Shown here piece after piece: positions 17,151 through 26,438 of a stretch of DNA of 64,000 nucleotides. Both the position numbers and the translations under genes were made by a program. Origin of the DNA: Phycisphaerales bacterium (GTDB taxonomy: Bacteria; Planctomycetota; Phycisphaerae; UBA1845; Fen-1342). The notes beneath the pieces are model-generated. The model was given only the letters and a program-made list of their open reading frames with translations. It did not search any database and was not told where the DNA came from. Numbering within the stretch: the stretch's first letter is position 1; each line of letters opens with the position of its first letter. The stretch covers positions 558,001-622,000 of the forward strand of contig JADJWG010000004.1 in assembly GCA_016716475.1 (NCBI GenBank). Reading direction: 5' to 3'.

Positions 17151-17555
17151 ATGGATCGCGTTCAGCGCGTGGTTGCTGTAACTCTAGTCGCATTATCGTT
17201 TTCGGTGGTATTGCACGCGCAGGTGACCCGCGACTTCGAGTGGTCGCAGTTCAATCTCGACACGCCGACCGACATCGGCGAGATCCTGGTGTGGTCGGAA
17301 AACGACGGGCGGCATGTTCGCGTGTTCCAGCACTACGACGAGTACGTGTCCTATGGCGACTCGACCGAAGCGCTGACCCCGCTGACGCTCGGTGTGACCA
17401 AAGGTATCTTCGGCGCAGCTACGAACCCGGGGCTGCACGCGTCCAGCTTAACGCACCTGTGCGACAGCCAGGGCGGAGCGCGCGCTACCGGCGTCTCGAA
17501 GATCCGCTTCGTGTTCTACGCGGTGGGAATATTGAATAGCGCAGGCAGTAGGTAA
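17151..17555 (+). CDS. Small secreted protein of unknown function
   Basis: A 134-residue protein starting 20 bp after the pseudopilin gene with an AGAGGAAG ribosome-binding site. It has a signal peptide (VVAVTLVALSFSVVLHAQ) and no cysteine-rich or catalytic signature that I recognise. The end (VSKIRFVFYAVGILNSAGSR) resembles the interior of a beta-sandwich rather than a natural terminus, so truncation is possible, but no continuing frame is convincing downstream. It is probably cotranscribed with the pseudopilin. Confidence 0.6.
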   Translation: MDRVQRVVAVTLVALSFSVVLHAQVTRDFEWSQFNLDTPTDIGEILVWSENDGRHVRVFQHYDEYVSYGDSTEALTPLTLGVTKGIFGAATNPGLHASSLTHLCDSQGGARATGVSKIRFVFYAVGILNSAGSR

Positions 17556-17577
17556 TTTACATTCTCAGGGGGCTGGT

Positions 17578-17594
17578 GCGCTGCCGGGGCGGCA
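17578..17594 (+). terminator. Possible weak terminator hairpin
   Basis: GCTGCC and GGCAGC form a 6-bp stem around a five-base loop shortly after the small secreted protein gene; there is no T-run. The rest of the 247 bp gap before the ABC genes shows no gene. Confidence 0.3.
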
Positions 17595-17802
17595 GCATGC
17601 CACTATGGTTATTTCGGCAGGATGTTGGGAGTGTGGCATACCGTGAACTGTCTGTGGGTTGGCGACCGCAGTACTTCATTGCCAGTCGCCCGTCTCCGGC
17701 TCAACCTGCAGCGAACCACGCTAGCCCACCGCGTGCCCTGCGGCTACACTGCTACGGCACTGTCCGTATTGCTCCTCACCGCCTTAGCCACACCCGGGAG
17801 TT

Positions 17803-19188
17803 GTGTGCGTGTTCCGACGCCTAGGTGACATGGTCGACAGCTTTCCGCCGGGGCGCGTCCCGCTACTGCTGCTGATCCTGGCGTTCATCTCCGGGACGAC
17901 CATCCTCGCGCGGAGTGTGTGGGACCGCGGCGCGGCGTTGAACGTCTGGACCTTCACGCACATTTCCGCGCAGGAATTCTCGGCCCGTCTGCCCGAGCAT
18001 CCGCGCGCTGCCGAAATCCGCTTGCAGAACCTCGGTACCGCAATGTTCGACCGGCTGGCGCTGGCACTGATGACGCGTACGGAGTTGCCCGATCTCGTGG
18101 AGATCGAGCAGGGTTACGTCGGGCGCTTCATGCGCGGACCGGTGGAGCACATCCCCTTCGTTGATCTGACCGAGCGCCTGCATGCCGAGGGCTGGTACGA
18201 CCAGTGCGTGCCGGCGCGCTTCGCGCGCTACAGCGTCGGTGGGCGGGTCTTCGGCTTGCCGCACGACCTGCACCCGATGGTACTGGTCTACCGGCCGGAT
18301 GTCCTCGCCGAGCTTGGAGCGGTGCCGGAGGACCTGTCGACCTGGGCCGGATTTCGGGACGTGGCCCAGCGGTTCTATCGGCCGGGCCGACCGGGCACGC
18401 AGGAGTGGCGGCGCGGGCTCGGCCTGCACACCACGGAGGGGTACGACTTTCTGGTGCTGCTTTGGCAGCGCGGTGGAAACCTCTTCGATGCGGACGGCAC
18501 GGTGACTCTCGATGATGGCATCGCACTTGATACACTGCGGTTCTACGTCGATCTGTTTCGCGCCGATCCACCCGTCGCCGGGCCGAAGCTCAGTGGTCTG
18601 ACCGAGGACTTCGCCGCGCTGGCGCGTGGACAGTTCCTGGTGTATGCAGCGCCGGATTGGATGCTGGCGGCCATGCAGAGCGACATGGGGTCGCTGCTGG
18701 CCGGCAAGGTCCAATGTCTGCCACTGCCGGCGTGGGCGCCGGGCGGTCGGCGGACGAGCACCGTCGGTGGCACGGCGCTGTTCATCCCGCAGGGCACCCG
18801 TGATCCGGAAGCGGCCTGGGAATTGGCGAAATTTCTCTATCTGGACCGCACCGCCCTCATCCAGCGCTTCCGCACACAGACGATCGTGCCGCCGCTACGG
18901 ACGGCTTTTCGTGACCCGGCCTTTGCGGAGCCCGTCGCCTTCTTTCAGGATCAGCAGGTTGGCCTGCTGCTCACCGAACTGGCGGACGAGGTGCCGGCGG
19001 TCCAGGGCTCTCCCTACATGCCGGAGGCATACAAACTGCTGGATATCGCGATCGCCGAGGTGCTGAGTGGCCGCGCCACGCCGGAGGCAGCGTTGCGGAG
19101 TGCGGCCGAGCAGTTGCGCGCGACCATGGCCCGTGATACGCGGGCGCTCGAGGCGGTGTCCGTGCCGCCCCCCCAGGTGGGTTCATGA
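17803..19188 (+). CDS. ABC sugar importer, extracellular binding protein
   Basis: A 461-residue family-1 solute-binding protein. An N-terminal hydrophobic segment (RVPLLLLILAFISGTTIL) has no lipobox Cys, so the protein is probably anchored by an uncleaved helix or secreted. Family features include LNVWTFTHISAQEF, DLVEIEQGYVGRFM, YSVGGRVFGLPHDLHPMVLVYRPDVLAELG, LWQRGGNLFDADG and GGTALFIPQGTRDPEAAWELAKFL. The carbohydrate ligand cannot be told. The GTG at 17803 lies very close to GGGAG; the ATG at 17830 is a good alternative. The stop codon overlaps the first permease gene by four bases. Confidence 0.87.
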   Translation: MCVFRRLGDMVDSFPPGRVPLLLLILAFISGTTILARSVWDRGAALNVWTFTHISAQEFSARLPEHPRAAEIRLQNLGTAMFDRLALALMTRTELPDLVEIEQGYVGRFMRGPVEHIPFVDLTERLHAEGWYDQCVPARFARYSVGGRVFGLPHDLHPMVLVYRPDVLAELGAVPEDLSTWAGFRDVAQRFYRPGRPGTQEWRRGLGLHTTEGYDFLVLLWQRGGNLFDADGTVTLDDGIALDTLRFYVDLFRADPPVAGPKLSGLTEDFAALARGQFLVYAAPDWMLAAMQSDMGSLLAGKVQCLPLPAWAPGGRRTSTVGGTALFIPQGTRDPEAAWELAKFLYLDRTALIQRFRTQTIVPPLRTAFRDPAFAEPVAFFQDQQVGLLLTELADEVPAVQGSPYMPEAYKLLDIAIAEVLSGRATPEAALRSAAEQLRATMARDTRALEAVSVPPPQVGS

Positions 19189-20063
19189 ACGGGGCGCGCT
19201 GGTCGCAGCGCGCGGCGCCGTTCTTTTTCCTTGCGCCGTTCGGGCTGGTGTTCCTGGTCTTCACCGTGTATCCGCTGGCACACTCGGTCGTGCTCTCCCT
19301 GCGGCAGACAGTGGGTACCGGTGTCGATGTCTACATCGGCCCACGCAACTATGGCGAGCTCCTTCGCGACGGCGTCTTCTGGGGCGCGCTGGGCCGCACT
19401 GTTTACTTCGCCGCGCTGTCCGTGTTGATCCAGTTACCGATCGCCCTCGGGCTCGCGCTGCTCGTGCATGGCAAGGGGGTCCCGCTGCGGGCGATCTTCC
19501 GCACCACCTTCTTCCTGCCGGTGCTGGTGGGTGCGGTTTTCATCGGCGTCGCCTTTAAGCGCATTTACGGTGTGCAGGATGGTGTCATCAATGCTCTCCT
19601 GGTTACGCTGGGTTTCACGGCGATCGACTGGCTGCGCGATCCGGCCTTCGTCATGAACACGCTGGTGTTCACCGGTGTTTGGATGTTTGCCGGATTCAAC
19701 ATGGTCTACTTCCTTGCCGGGCTGCAAGGCATCCCGACCGAGTTGTACGAAGCCGCCACGGTCGATGGCGCCAACGTCTGGCAGCGCTTCTGCCACGTTA
19801 CGATTCCCGGCATCTGGCCGATCGCAGCGTTTCTGATCACCGCCTCGACCATTGGTTCCTTCGGCCTGTTTGATCTGCCCTGGGTCCTGACGGATCGCGG
19901 CGGTCCCGGCCGGGCCAGCACGACGCTCATGGTCTACCTATATGAGCGCGGTTTCCTGGCTGGGGATCTCGGCTATGCGGCCGCCATGGGCTGGATGATC
20001 ACGGTGATCCTCCTGGTGATCGCACTTGCGCAGTTGAAGTTGTCCCGGGCGTGGCAGGAGTAG
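19185..20063 (+). CDS. ABC sugar importer, permease (MalF/LacF-like)
   Basis: A 292-residue inner-membrane subunit with six predicted helices. The N-terminal SRAAPFFFLAPFGLVFLVF-type segment and the cytoplasmic EAA loop (EAATVDGANVWQRFCHVTIPGIWPI, about 188-212) are diagnostic of the MalF family. It overlaps the binding-protein gene by four bases (ATGA) and is preceded by CAGGTGGG. The importer needs an ATPase, and none is encoded here, so a shared MsiK/UgpC-type ATPase elsewhere is likely. Confidence 0.9.
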   Translation: MNGARWSQRAAPFFFLAPFGLVFLVFTVYPLAHSVVLSLRQTVGTGVDVYIGPRNYGELLRDGVFWGALGRTVYFAALSVLIQLPIALGLALLVHGKGVPLRAIFRTTFFLPVLVGAVFIGVAFKRIYGVQDGVINALLVTLGFTAIDWLRDPAFVMNTLVFTGVWMFAGFNMVYFLAGLQGIPTELYEAATVDGANVWQRFCHVTIPGIWPIAAFLITASTIGSFGLFDLPWVLTDRGGPGRASTTLMVYLYERGFLAGDLGYAAAMGWMITVILLVIALAQLKLSRAWQE

Positions 20064-20127
20064 CGGCGATGCGACGTTCGGGTAGTGAGGCCGACGCGCT
20101 GGAGTACGCATGGGAGGAGACCATCTC

Positions 20128-20997
20128 ATGACCGGGGCGTGGACCAGACCGGCCGGCCCGCCGACGGCGTGGCTTGGACACGTGGTGAAGATTGCGCTGC
20201 TCCTCGTGGTGAGCGTGTTCACGCTGGTCCCTTTCCTGTGGCTGCTCTCGGGTTCGTTCCAGACCCAGGCGGAGATCCAGCAGTCGCCGGCCCTGCGGCA
20301 GCTCTGGCCGGTGCCGGAGCGGCCGACGCTGGCCCACTATCGCTTCCTCTTCGCGAACGTGCCGTTCCTGCTGTACTTCGCGAACACGGTGTACGTCGCG
20401 AGCATGGCGGCGCTCGTCACGACGCTCGTGAGCGCCATGGGCGGCTACGCGCTCGCCAAGTACGAATTCCGCGGGCGCGGCGTCATGACGGTGATCGTGC
20501 TGGGCACGATGCTGCTGCCGCCCGTGGTTCTACTCGCACCGTTGTTCCAACTCGTGCAGATGTTGCGGTTGATCGACACCTTCTGGGCGCTCATTTTGCC
20601 GGGTGCGGCCAGTGGTTTCGGCGTGCTGATCATGCGGCAGTACTTCGCGAATGTGCCGGGCGCGCTGCTCGACGCCGGACGGCTGGACGGGGCGGGCGAG
20701 TTCCGCATCTTCTGGTCGCTGGTGCTGCCGCTGGTGCGGCCGATCCTCAGCGCGCTGCTGATCTTCACGTTCCTCGGCGCGTGGAACGCGTACCTCTGGC
20801 CGATGATCGTGCTGCGGGATGAACGCAACTACCTGCTGACGGTGGCGGTGACGAACGTGGTGGCGTCGATTCACCAGCAGGAATACGGCGTGATGCTGGG
20901 TGGTACGGTGATCAGCATCGCTCCGATCATCCTGCTTTTCTTGGTGCTCCAGCGCGAATTCATCCACGGAATCACGCTCGGCGCCGTCAAGCAGTGA
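20128..20997 (+). CDS. ABC sugar importer, permease (MalG/LacG-like)
   Basis: A 289-residue inner-membrane subunit with six predicted helices and the MalG-type EAA loop (LLDAGRLDGAGEFRIFWSLVLPLVRPIL, about 180-205); the glutamate of EAA is replaced by Leu-Leu-Asp, an accepted variant. The ATG at 20128 is preferred because GGAGGAGA (20113-20120) lies seven bases before it; an in-frame ATG at 20110 would add six residues. It ends with a typical MalG tail (REFIHGITLGAVKQ). Confidence 0.9.
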   Translation: MTGAWTRPAGPPTAWLGHVVKIALLLVVSVFTLVPFLWLLSGSFQTQAEIQQSPALRQLWPVPERPTLAHYRFLFANVPFLLYFANTVYVASMAALVTTLVSAMGGYALAKYEFRGRGVMTVIVLGTMLLPPVVLLAPLFQLVQMLRLIDTFWALILPGAASGFGVLIMRQYFANVPGALLDAGRLDGAGEFRIFWSLVLPLVRPILSALLIFTFLGAWNAYLWPMIVLRDERNYLLTVAVTNVVASIHQQEYGVMLGGTVISIAPIILLFLVLQREFIHGITLGAVKQ

Positions 20998-21114
20998 GCC
21001 GGTCGCGGAGCGGTCCCGAGGGGACCCCGGCGCGGTGACCTTGCGCGGGGACAATGAGTGGGGCGTGCGCCGAGGGGGGCATCACAACGTGTGTCCATGC
21101 ACTCCGCTTGACCG

Positions 21115-22917
21115 TTATTGGGGCGCGGTGCCCGCGCGCAGGGTGGCTTTCAGCCGGGCGAAGAAGGTCGGGGCGGCGACGACCTCGATGCGCGGGTCCT
21201 GCCTGCGCAGCTCGTCGACCACGGCCGCGTACCAGGATGGGCTCCGCAGGATGCAGCGCATCCAGTGGAAACGCAGGCCGCGTCTGCGACGGTCGGCGAC
21301 GTGGCGGGCGATGCTGGCGGCCGCAGCGTCGGGCTTGGCGTCGGTGATGTCGGGTCCGAAGCGCAGCACGGGCATCTCGCCGTGCAGAAACAGCTCAGTG
21401 GTGGTCTTCTGCGGTACGATCCCGCCGGGACTGAAGCGCGCGTACGCATCCAATACGGCGGGCGGCATGGGGGGTGCGTGACCGTCGATGATGAACCCGG
21501 TGATCGCCAAGTTCCAGCGGCGGTAGAGCGGCGTGCAGTGGCGTACCCAGGCGTCGACACCGTCGGGCAGGTCGGACAGCGGGCGCGGGGCGGCGAGCAT
21601 CGAAGGGTTGAGGTAGCCGGCGCCGTTGTCTGCTGCGATGAAGGCGTCGCCTGGGGCGCGCGTCTTCCACAAGTGCGCCAGGATGTGCGGCACGCGGCGC
21701 TCCAGCACCGGGCTGAGCGCCCACGACAGGGGCACCGCCCCGCGCTGCGGGTCCTCCCACAGGTCCGGCATGCGCTGGTACACCCACGCTGCCGCGTCGT
21801 AATCCCCCACGTAAAACATCAGCAGGTCGCGCTCATCAGCCGCCAGCGGCGCCGCTTCCGCCATGCTCGGCACGGCAAACTGTGGATAGGACTCCGCCAG
21901 CGGGTAATGCGCATAGAACGAGGCGTTCGCCAGCGCTCCGTGCCCGAGGGCATCCGCGTCGATGAACCCGTTGTAGGCGGACGCGACACGCACCAGTTCC
22001 CATTCGGTGTCGACACCCCCCCGCCCGCCGCCAGCGCCGGCTTCGCTCGTGTACTTGTACGCCCAGGGTGTGAACCCGCCGATGTGCGTGATGCCTCCAC
22101 GGTTGCGGGCATGCAGGGTTGCGAGAATCCGCCGGAACATCGCCAGGTCGGCGCCCGGCGGCTGGTCGGGCTCGTCGACCGGTTGCTCGTCTCCCCAGCA
22201 GTGCAGGTCGCAGAAATACGCTCGCCGCGCCACGAAGTAATCGTGGTTCGTCAGGGTGTGATGGTTGCCTGGCCCGCGGAACGCCGCCCGCATCCAGTAA
22301 GCATCGATGTAGTAGGCGAGGAACGCCGGGTCACAGCGGCCGCTCGCGACGAATTCCTCCAACGCCCACGCGTACGCGCCGCACTTCAGCGAACCGGCCA
22401 GCCCGGCCGCCTCCGCCGCGCGCCGGTAGGCAGGCCGCATGGTCTCCGCCGTGAGATCCAGCTTCACCGGCAGCCGCGGGCCACCGGCCACCAACTGGTT
22501 GTACACGCTGCCCCGCGCTGGGTCGTGTCGCACGGCGATCAGGTTCAGCACACCGGCCGCGGTCGATGCCACGTTGCTCGCCGCCGGGATAACATCGTCG
22601 TACAGCACGACCCCCTCACAGTCCGTCCGGAAGCGGTCCATGAGCGCCGCGAGGTCTGCGACCGGCGTAATTTCTGTACCGGCCAACCAGGGGTCGGTGC
22701 GCCGCAAGTGATCGAGCCACCAGTCGTCGATATTGCGGTCGGAGTGCGCGACGAACCGCACATACAGGCGCGGTGCTAAGCGATTGACGATGCCTTGCAG
22801 CGTGGCGACGGCATGGCACTCATCCCAGGCCCGGGCCGCTCCCGCGCAGAGGCGCAGGTCGTGTTTCAAGGTGGGAGTCAGGTCGTACTGCACGATGTCG
22901 CGGGGTGCTTGGGGCAT
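21115..22917 (-). CDS. GxGYxYP family protein, putative glycoside hydrolase
   Basis: A 600-residue protein assigned to the GxGYxYP family by its segment GAGYLNP (432-438), which fits the G-x-G-Y-x-x-P core with Asn in place of the usual Tyr, and by the overall plan: an N-terminal domain with ATLQGIVNRLAPRLYVRF (39-55), a central FYVGDYDAAAWVYQRMPDLWEDPQRG and PLSWALSPVLERRVPHI before the motif. Family members occur in carbohydrate-utilisation loci and are proposed, not proven, to be glycoside hydrolases. No signal peptide is visible, so it appears cytoplasmic. The ATG at 22917 was chosen because the upstream open frame lacks family features. It faces the sugar permease gene and is divergent from the URO-D family gene. 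Confidence 0.75.
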   Translation of the reverse strand: MPQAPRDIVQYDLTPTLKHDLRLCAGAARAWDECHAVATLQGIVNRLAPRLYVRFVAHSDRNIDDWWLDHLRRTDPWLAGTEITPVADLAALMDRFRTDCEGVVLYDDVIPAASNVASTAAGVLNLIAVRHDPARGSVYNQLVAGGPRLPVKLDLTAETMRPAYRRAAEAAGLAGSLKCGAYAWALEEFVASGRCDPAFLAYYIDAYWMRAAFRGPGNHHTLTNHDYFVARRAYFCDLHCWGDEQPVDEPDQPPGADLAMFRRILATLHARNRGGITHIGGFTPWAYKYTSEAGAGGGRGGVDTEWELVRVASAYNGFIDADALGHGALANASFYAHYPLAESYPQFAVPSMAEAAPLAADERDLLMFYVGDYDAAAWVYQRMPDLWEDPQRGAVPLSWALSPVLERRVPHILAHLWKTRAPGDAFIAADNGAGYLNPSMLAAPRPLSDLPDGVDAWVRHCTPLYRRWNLAITGFIIDGHAPPMPPAVLDAYARFSPGGIVPQKTTTELFLHGEMPVLRFGPDITDAKPDAAAASIARHVADRRRRGLRFHWMRCILRSPSWYAAVVDELRRQDPRIEVVAAPTFFARLKATLRAGTAPQ

Positions 22918-23072
22918 GGCGGCGCATTCTACCGCGTGTCTGGCATGGTGGGGGTGAGACTCGACGGACACCCTGTGCCTGCCAGTGCCCAGGACCCGCT
23001 TGACGCCGATGTCGCGAGCCCGCACGATCACGATTCAGGACGCTGTGCAGCGCGCCCCAAGGTGGTTTTCGC

Positions 23073-24086
23073 ATGACTGGACGAGAGCGCATCGTCGCGG
23101 CCCTCACCGGCCGCACACCCGATCGCATTCCGCGCGCCTACACCGCCGTGCCGGGCTTCGAGCAGACCTGGCCCGGCGCGCTCGCCGCGCTCGAAGCTGA
23201 ATATCCCCAGGATGTGGCTCCCTGTGGCTACCAGCTCCCCACCGGCGCCGTGCAGGGAGATCCCTACGCCGTCGGACTCTACATCGACGAATGGGGTTGC
23301 CCGTTTGAGAACGTCCACCCGGGGATCATCGGGCAGGTGAAGCACGCCCCCATCCGTACGTACGCCGATCTGGCCACATTCCGCCCGCCGATGCACCTCA
23401 TTGGTGCGGGTCTGGAAGGTGTCGCCCGGACCTGTGAATCGACCACCGGCTTCACCCTCAGCCCGCTGCCGGTGCAGCCGTTCGAGCGGCTCCAGTTCCT
23501 CCGCGGGACGGAGAATCTGCTGCGCGACCTCGCAAAACAGCCCGCCGGGCTGCTGAAGCTGCGCGACCTCGTGCACGAGTTCTTCCTCGCCTGGATCGAG
23601 TGCTGGTGCCGCACACCCGTGGACGCGATCTTTCTTGCCGACGACTGGGGCTCGCAGACATCGCTGCTGATTTCTCCGAAACTGTGGCGTGCGTTCTTCA
23701 AACCGCTGTACGCCGAGTACATCGCGCTGGCCCGCGCGGCCGGCAAGTTCGTCTACATGCACTCCGACGGCTGCATCCGCGCCATTCTGCCGGACCTCGT
23801 CGAGCTGGGTCTGCACGCGGTGAACGCGCAAGTCACCTGCATGGACCTGGCCGAGCTGGGGGCGAGCTTCCGCGGCCGCCTCACCTTCTGGGGCCAGATG
23901 GACCGCCAGCAGATGTTGTGCTTTGGCACGGAGGCGGAAGCCCGCCAGGCCGTGCGCGACTTCCATCGCCACCTTGCGGCCCCGAACGGCAGCGGCATCG
24001 TGGCGCAGATGCACATCGAACCCAGTGCCCGCCCGGAGAACATCCGCGCCGTCCTCGACGAGTTCGCACGGCTCGATCTACGGTAA
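23073..24086 (+). CDS. Uroporphyrinogen decarboxylase (URO-D) family protein
   Basis: A 337-residue TIM-barrel protein of the wider URO-D/corrinoid methyltransferase superfamily: MTGRERIVAALTGRTPDRIPRAY at the start, FLADDWGSQTSLLISPKLWRAFFKPLYAEYIALARAAGKFVYMHSDG in the centre, and INCHIGHT-like VNAQVTCMDLAELGASFRGRLTFWGQMDRQ afterwards. It lacks the heme-pathway context, and this branch is common beside sugar genes in Planctomycetota, so it is probably not HemE. Substrate unknown. The gene starts 13 bp before the next gene's leader region ends, and the symporter gene follows closely, so the two are likely cotranscribed. Confidence 0.8.
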   Translation: MTGRERIVAALTGRTPDRIPRAYTAVPGFEQTWPGALAALEAEYPQDVAPCGYQLPTGAVQGDPYAVGLYIDEWGCPFENVHPGIIGQVKHAPIRTYADLATFRPPMHLIGAGLEGVARTCESTTGFTLSPLPVQPFERLQFLRGTENLLRDLAKQPAGLLKLRDLVHEFFLAWIECWCRTPVDAIFLADDWGSQTSLLISPKLWRAFFKPLYAEYIALARAAGKFVYMHSDGCIRAILPDLVELGLHAVNAQVTCMDLAELGASFRGRLTFWGQMDRQQMLCFGTEAEARQAVRDFHRHLAAPNGSGIVAQMHIEPSARPENIRAVLDEFARLDLR

Positions 24087-24179
24087 GCCCGGGGCGGCGC
24101 GGTGGCCGACCGCACAGGTCTGTCTTACCATGCTCTGCGCGCGGTCGTGATCATGTCCGGGTGCGAGAGGAGACCGGTC

Positions 24180-26357
24180 TTGCAGTTGCTCAACGGGGTC
24201 GACTGGACGATCATCGTCGTCTATCTCGCAGTCCTGCTCGTCATGGGGGCGGTGCTCAGCCGGCGCGCTTCCGCCAGTCTGGATGACTACTTTCTCGGCG
24301 GCCGAAAGCTGCCGTGGTGGCTGCTCGGCATGTCTGGCATGGCTTCCATGCTCGATATGGCCGGCACGATGCTGATCGTATCGTTTCTCTACATGCTCGG
24401 ACCGCGCGGTTTCTTCATCGAGTTCCGCGGCGGGGCGGTGCTGATCCTCGCGGCGATCCTGCTGTGGGCGGGCAAGTGGAATCGGCGTTCGGGCTGCATG
24501 ACCGGCGCGGAGTGGATGATCTTTCGTTTCGGCGAGGGCGTCGCCGGGCACTTCGCTCGCATCGTAACGGCCATCGCGGTCGCGGTGGGTCTGGTCGGGG
24601 CACTGGCCTACCTGACCAAGGGTGCGGGACTCTTTCTGGCGCTCTTCCTGCCGTTCAGTCCACAGGTCTGTGCCATGCTGCTGATCGGCGTGGCCACGAT
24701 CTACACGCTCGCCTCGGGCTTCTACGGGGTGGTGTACACCGACTTCGTGCAGTCCTTCGTGATCCTGATCGCCGTGGTGTCGATCTCCGTAATGGCCTTC
24801 GTCGCGGTCGGCGGCTACGACGGCACGCTCGACGAGCTGGCACACAGCGTGACCGGTGTGCAGAACTGGACCAGCGCAACGCCGGGGGTGTATGTCCCGA
24901 TGCCACCCGGTTACGGTGACTACAGCCCGTTGCTGCTGTTCGCGCTGATCTACCTGCTCAAGAACGTGGTGCAGGGTGCCGGCATGGGGCAGGATCCGCG
25001 CTACTTCGGCGCCCGCGACGAGCGCTCCTGCGGCACACAGACCTTCTTCGGGCTGACGCTGATGATGTTCCGTTGGCCGATGATGATGGGTTTTGCCGTG
25101 CTCGGCCTGTTCCTCGTACACGACCGCTTCCCGGAGCGTAGCGTCGTGGCCGAGGTGGCCGGCACGATCCGCGCGCATCCGGAGTTCGTTGCCCGGCACG
25201 GCCAGTCCGGGGGCACACCCGGAGAGGAGGCGGCCGCCCGCAGCCGCTGGGAGGATGCCCTTGCCCGGATCGTGCATCACCCGGAGCAATACCCCGAGCT
25301 TACGACTTATCTCGCGGGGGACACGGCGCTGGGCACGGAGTGGGCCGCGAAACTAAGTCTGTTGAGCTATCATGGCACGATCAATCCCGAGCGCATCCTG
25401 CCGGCCGTGATTCTATTTGACATACCCATCGGTCTGCGCGGCCTGCTGCTGGTCGCGCTGCTCGCGGCCGTCATGTCGACCTTCGATACGAGCGTGAACA
25501 GCGCGGCTGCCTATGTGACGCGCGATCTGTACCAGCGTTACTGGCGGCCAGGCGCGCGGCAGTGGGAGTTGCTGAGCGTCACGTACACGTACATCCTGAT
25601 CGTGGTGGTACTGGGTTTCGTACTGGGGTACGGCACGACGAGCATCAACGACATCTGGGTTTGGATCACGATGGGGCTTGGTGCCGGCTTGCTTGTGCCG
25701 AGTCTGCTCAAGTACTACTGGTGGCGCTTCAATGCCGAAGGCGTTGTGCTGGGAACGCTTTTCGGCATGGGCGGTGCGTTGGCGGACAAGATCTCGCGCG
25801 ACTTTTTCCCCGCGAATGGGCTGCACACCTGGGTGGAGGCAATCTTCCGCCTCCAGATTCCATCCGCGTGGCCGGCATTGTTTGACCCGCTGCGGTGGCT
25901 GAACACGGCTTTCCTCGCGGACGTGCCGGGCGAGCTGGTGGGTTTCGTCTATCTCACAACGGTCGGCACCGTCGGCGCGCTCCTCGGCACCTTCCTCTGG
26001 CCGCCGACACCGCGGGTGGAGCTGGAGCGCTTCTACCGGATGACGCGCCCCTTCGGGTGGTGGCGGCCCTTGCGACAGTCACTTTCGGCCGAAGCACGGG
26101 CAGCGATGACGCAAGAACACCGAAACGACCTGCTGGCGCTGCCGTTTGTGGTGACCTTCCACATCACCCTGTTCCTGTTGCCAATGCTGGCGATCATCCA
26201 CAGTTGGAGCATGTTCCGTGGAACGTTGGTCGTGTTCGCGGCGGCGGGCCTTGGGGTGTACTGGTTCTGGTACCGAAATCTGCCGCCGGCTTCGGCCGGT
26301 GTGCTGGACGATCCGGACAAACTGGTGGCCCTGGCGCGGCGTCAGAAGCAGCGCTGA
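24180..26357 (+). CDS. Sodium:solute symporter (SSS family)
   Basis: A 725-residue membrane protein of the SSS/SGLT family that would couple solute uptake to Na+. The first helix is WTIIVVYLAVLLVMGAVLSRR, followed by the family block DDYFLGGRKLPWWLLGMSGMASMLDMAGTM. Later helices include TSVNSAAAYVTRDLYQRYWRP-like VMSTFDTSVNSAAAYVTRDLYQRY. It is longer than the usual 500-600 residues because of a soluble insertion around residues 325-400 and an extended C-terminus. The TTG at 24180 is preferred because AGAGGAG lies seven bases upstream; ATG at 24153 is the alternative. The solute is unknown, but neighbours suggest a sugar or its breakdown product. Confidence 0.85.
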   Translation: MQLLNGVDWTIIVVYLAVLLVMGAVLSRRASASLDDYFLGGRKLPWWLLGMSGMASMLDMAGTMLIVSFLYMLGPRGFFIEFRGGAVLILAAILLWAGKWNRRSGCMTGAEWMIFRFGEGVAGHFARIVTAIAVAVGLVGALAYLTKGAGLFLALFLPFSPQVCAMLLIGVATIYTLASGFYGVVYTDFVQSFVILIAVVSISVMAFVAVGGYDGTLDELAHSVTGVQNWTSATPGVYVPMPPGYGDYSPLLLFALIYLLKNVVQGAGMGQDPRYFGARDERSCGTQTFFGLTLMMFRWPMMMGFAVLGLFLVHDRFPERSVVAEVAGTIRAHPEFVARHGQSGGTPGEEAAARSRWEDALARIVHHPEQYPELTTYLAGDTALGTEWAAKLSLLSYHGTINPERILPAVILFDIPIGLRGLLLVALLAAVMSTFDTSVNSAAAYVTRDLYQRYWRPGARQWELLSVTYTYILIVVVLGFVLGYGTTSINDIWVWITMGLGAGLLVPSLLKYYWWRFNAEGVVLGTLFGMGGALADKISRDFFPANGLHTWVEAIFRLQIPSAWPALFDPLRWLNTAFLADVPGELVGFVYLTTVGTVGALLGTFLWPPTPRVELERFYRMTRPFGWWRPLRQSLSAEARAAMTQEHRNDLLALPFVVTFHITLFLLPMLAIIHSWSMFRGTLVVFAAAGLGVYWFWYRNLPPASAGVLDDPDKLVALARRQKQR

Positions 26358-26378
26358 TGTGCCCGGCGGCAATCACGT

Positions 26379-26417
26379 CGCCGGCCCGCACTGCCCCGCG
26401 GGTGGTACGGGCCGGCG
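26379..26417. terminator. Hairpin terminator between convergent genes
   Basis: CGCCGGCCCG (26379-26388) and CGGGCCGGCG (26408-26417) form a perfect 10-bp stem, extendable by an ACGT pairing, in the gap between the convergent symporter and PEP-CTERM genes. There is no clear T-run. Confidence 0.55.
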
Positions 26418-26438
26418 CACGTTGCGGTGCGCGGCGCA

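Noticed and set aside
17622..17828. A 68-residue frame with a hydrophobic segment before the sugar-binding protein gene
   Set aside because: It has no ribosome-binding site and unusual composition, and it overlaps the binding-protein start; it is not supported as a gene.
23073..24086. HemE (heme biosynthesis uroporphyrinogen decarboxylase)
   Set aside because: The protein is in a sugar-related neighbourhood and lacks the close HemE signature; it belongs to the broader URO-D family.
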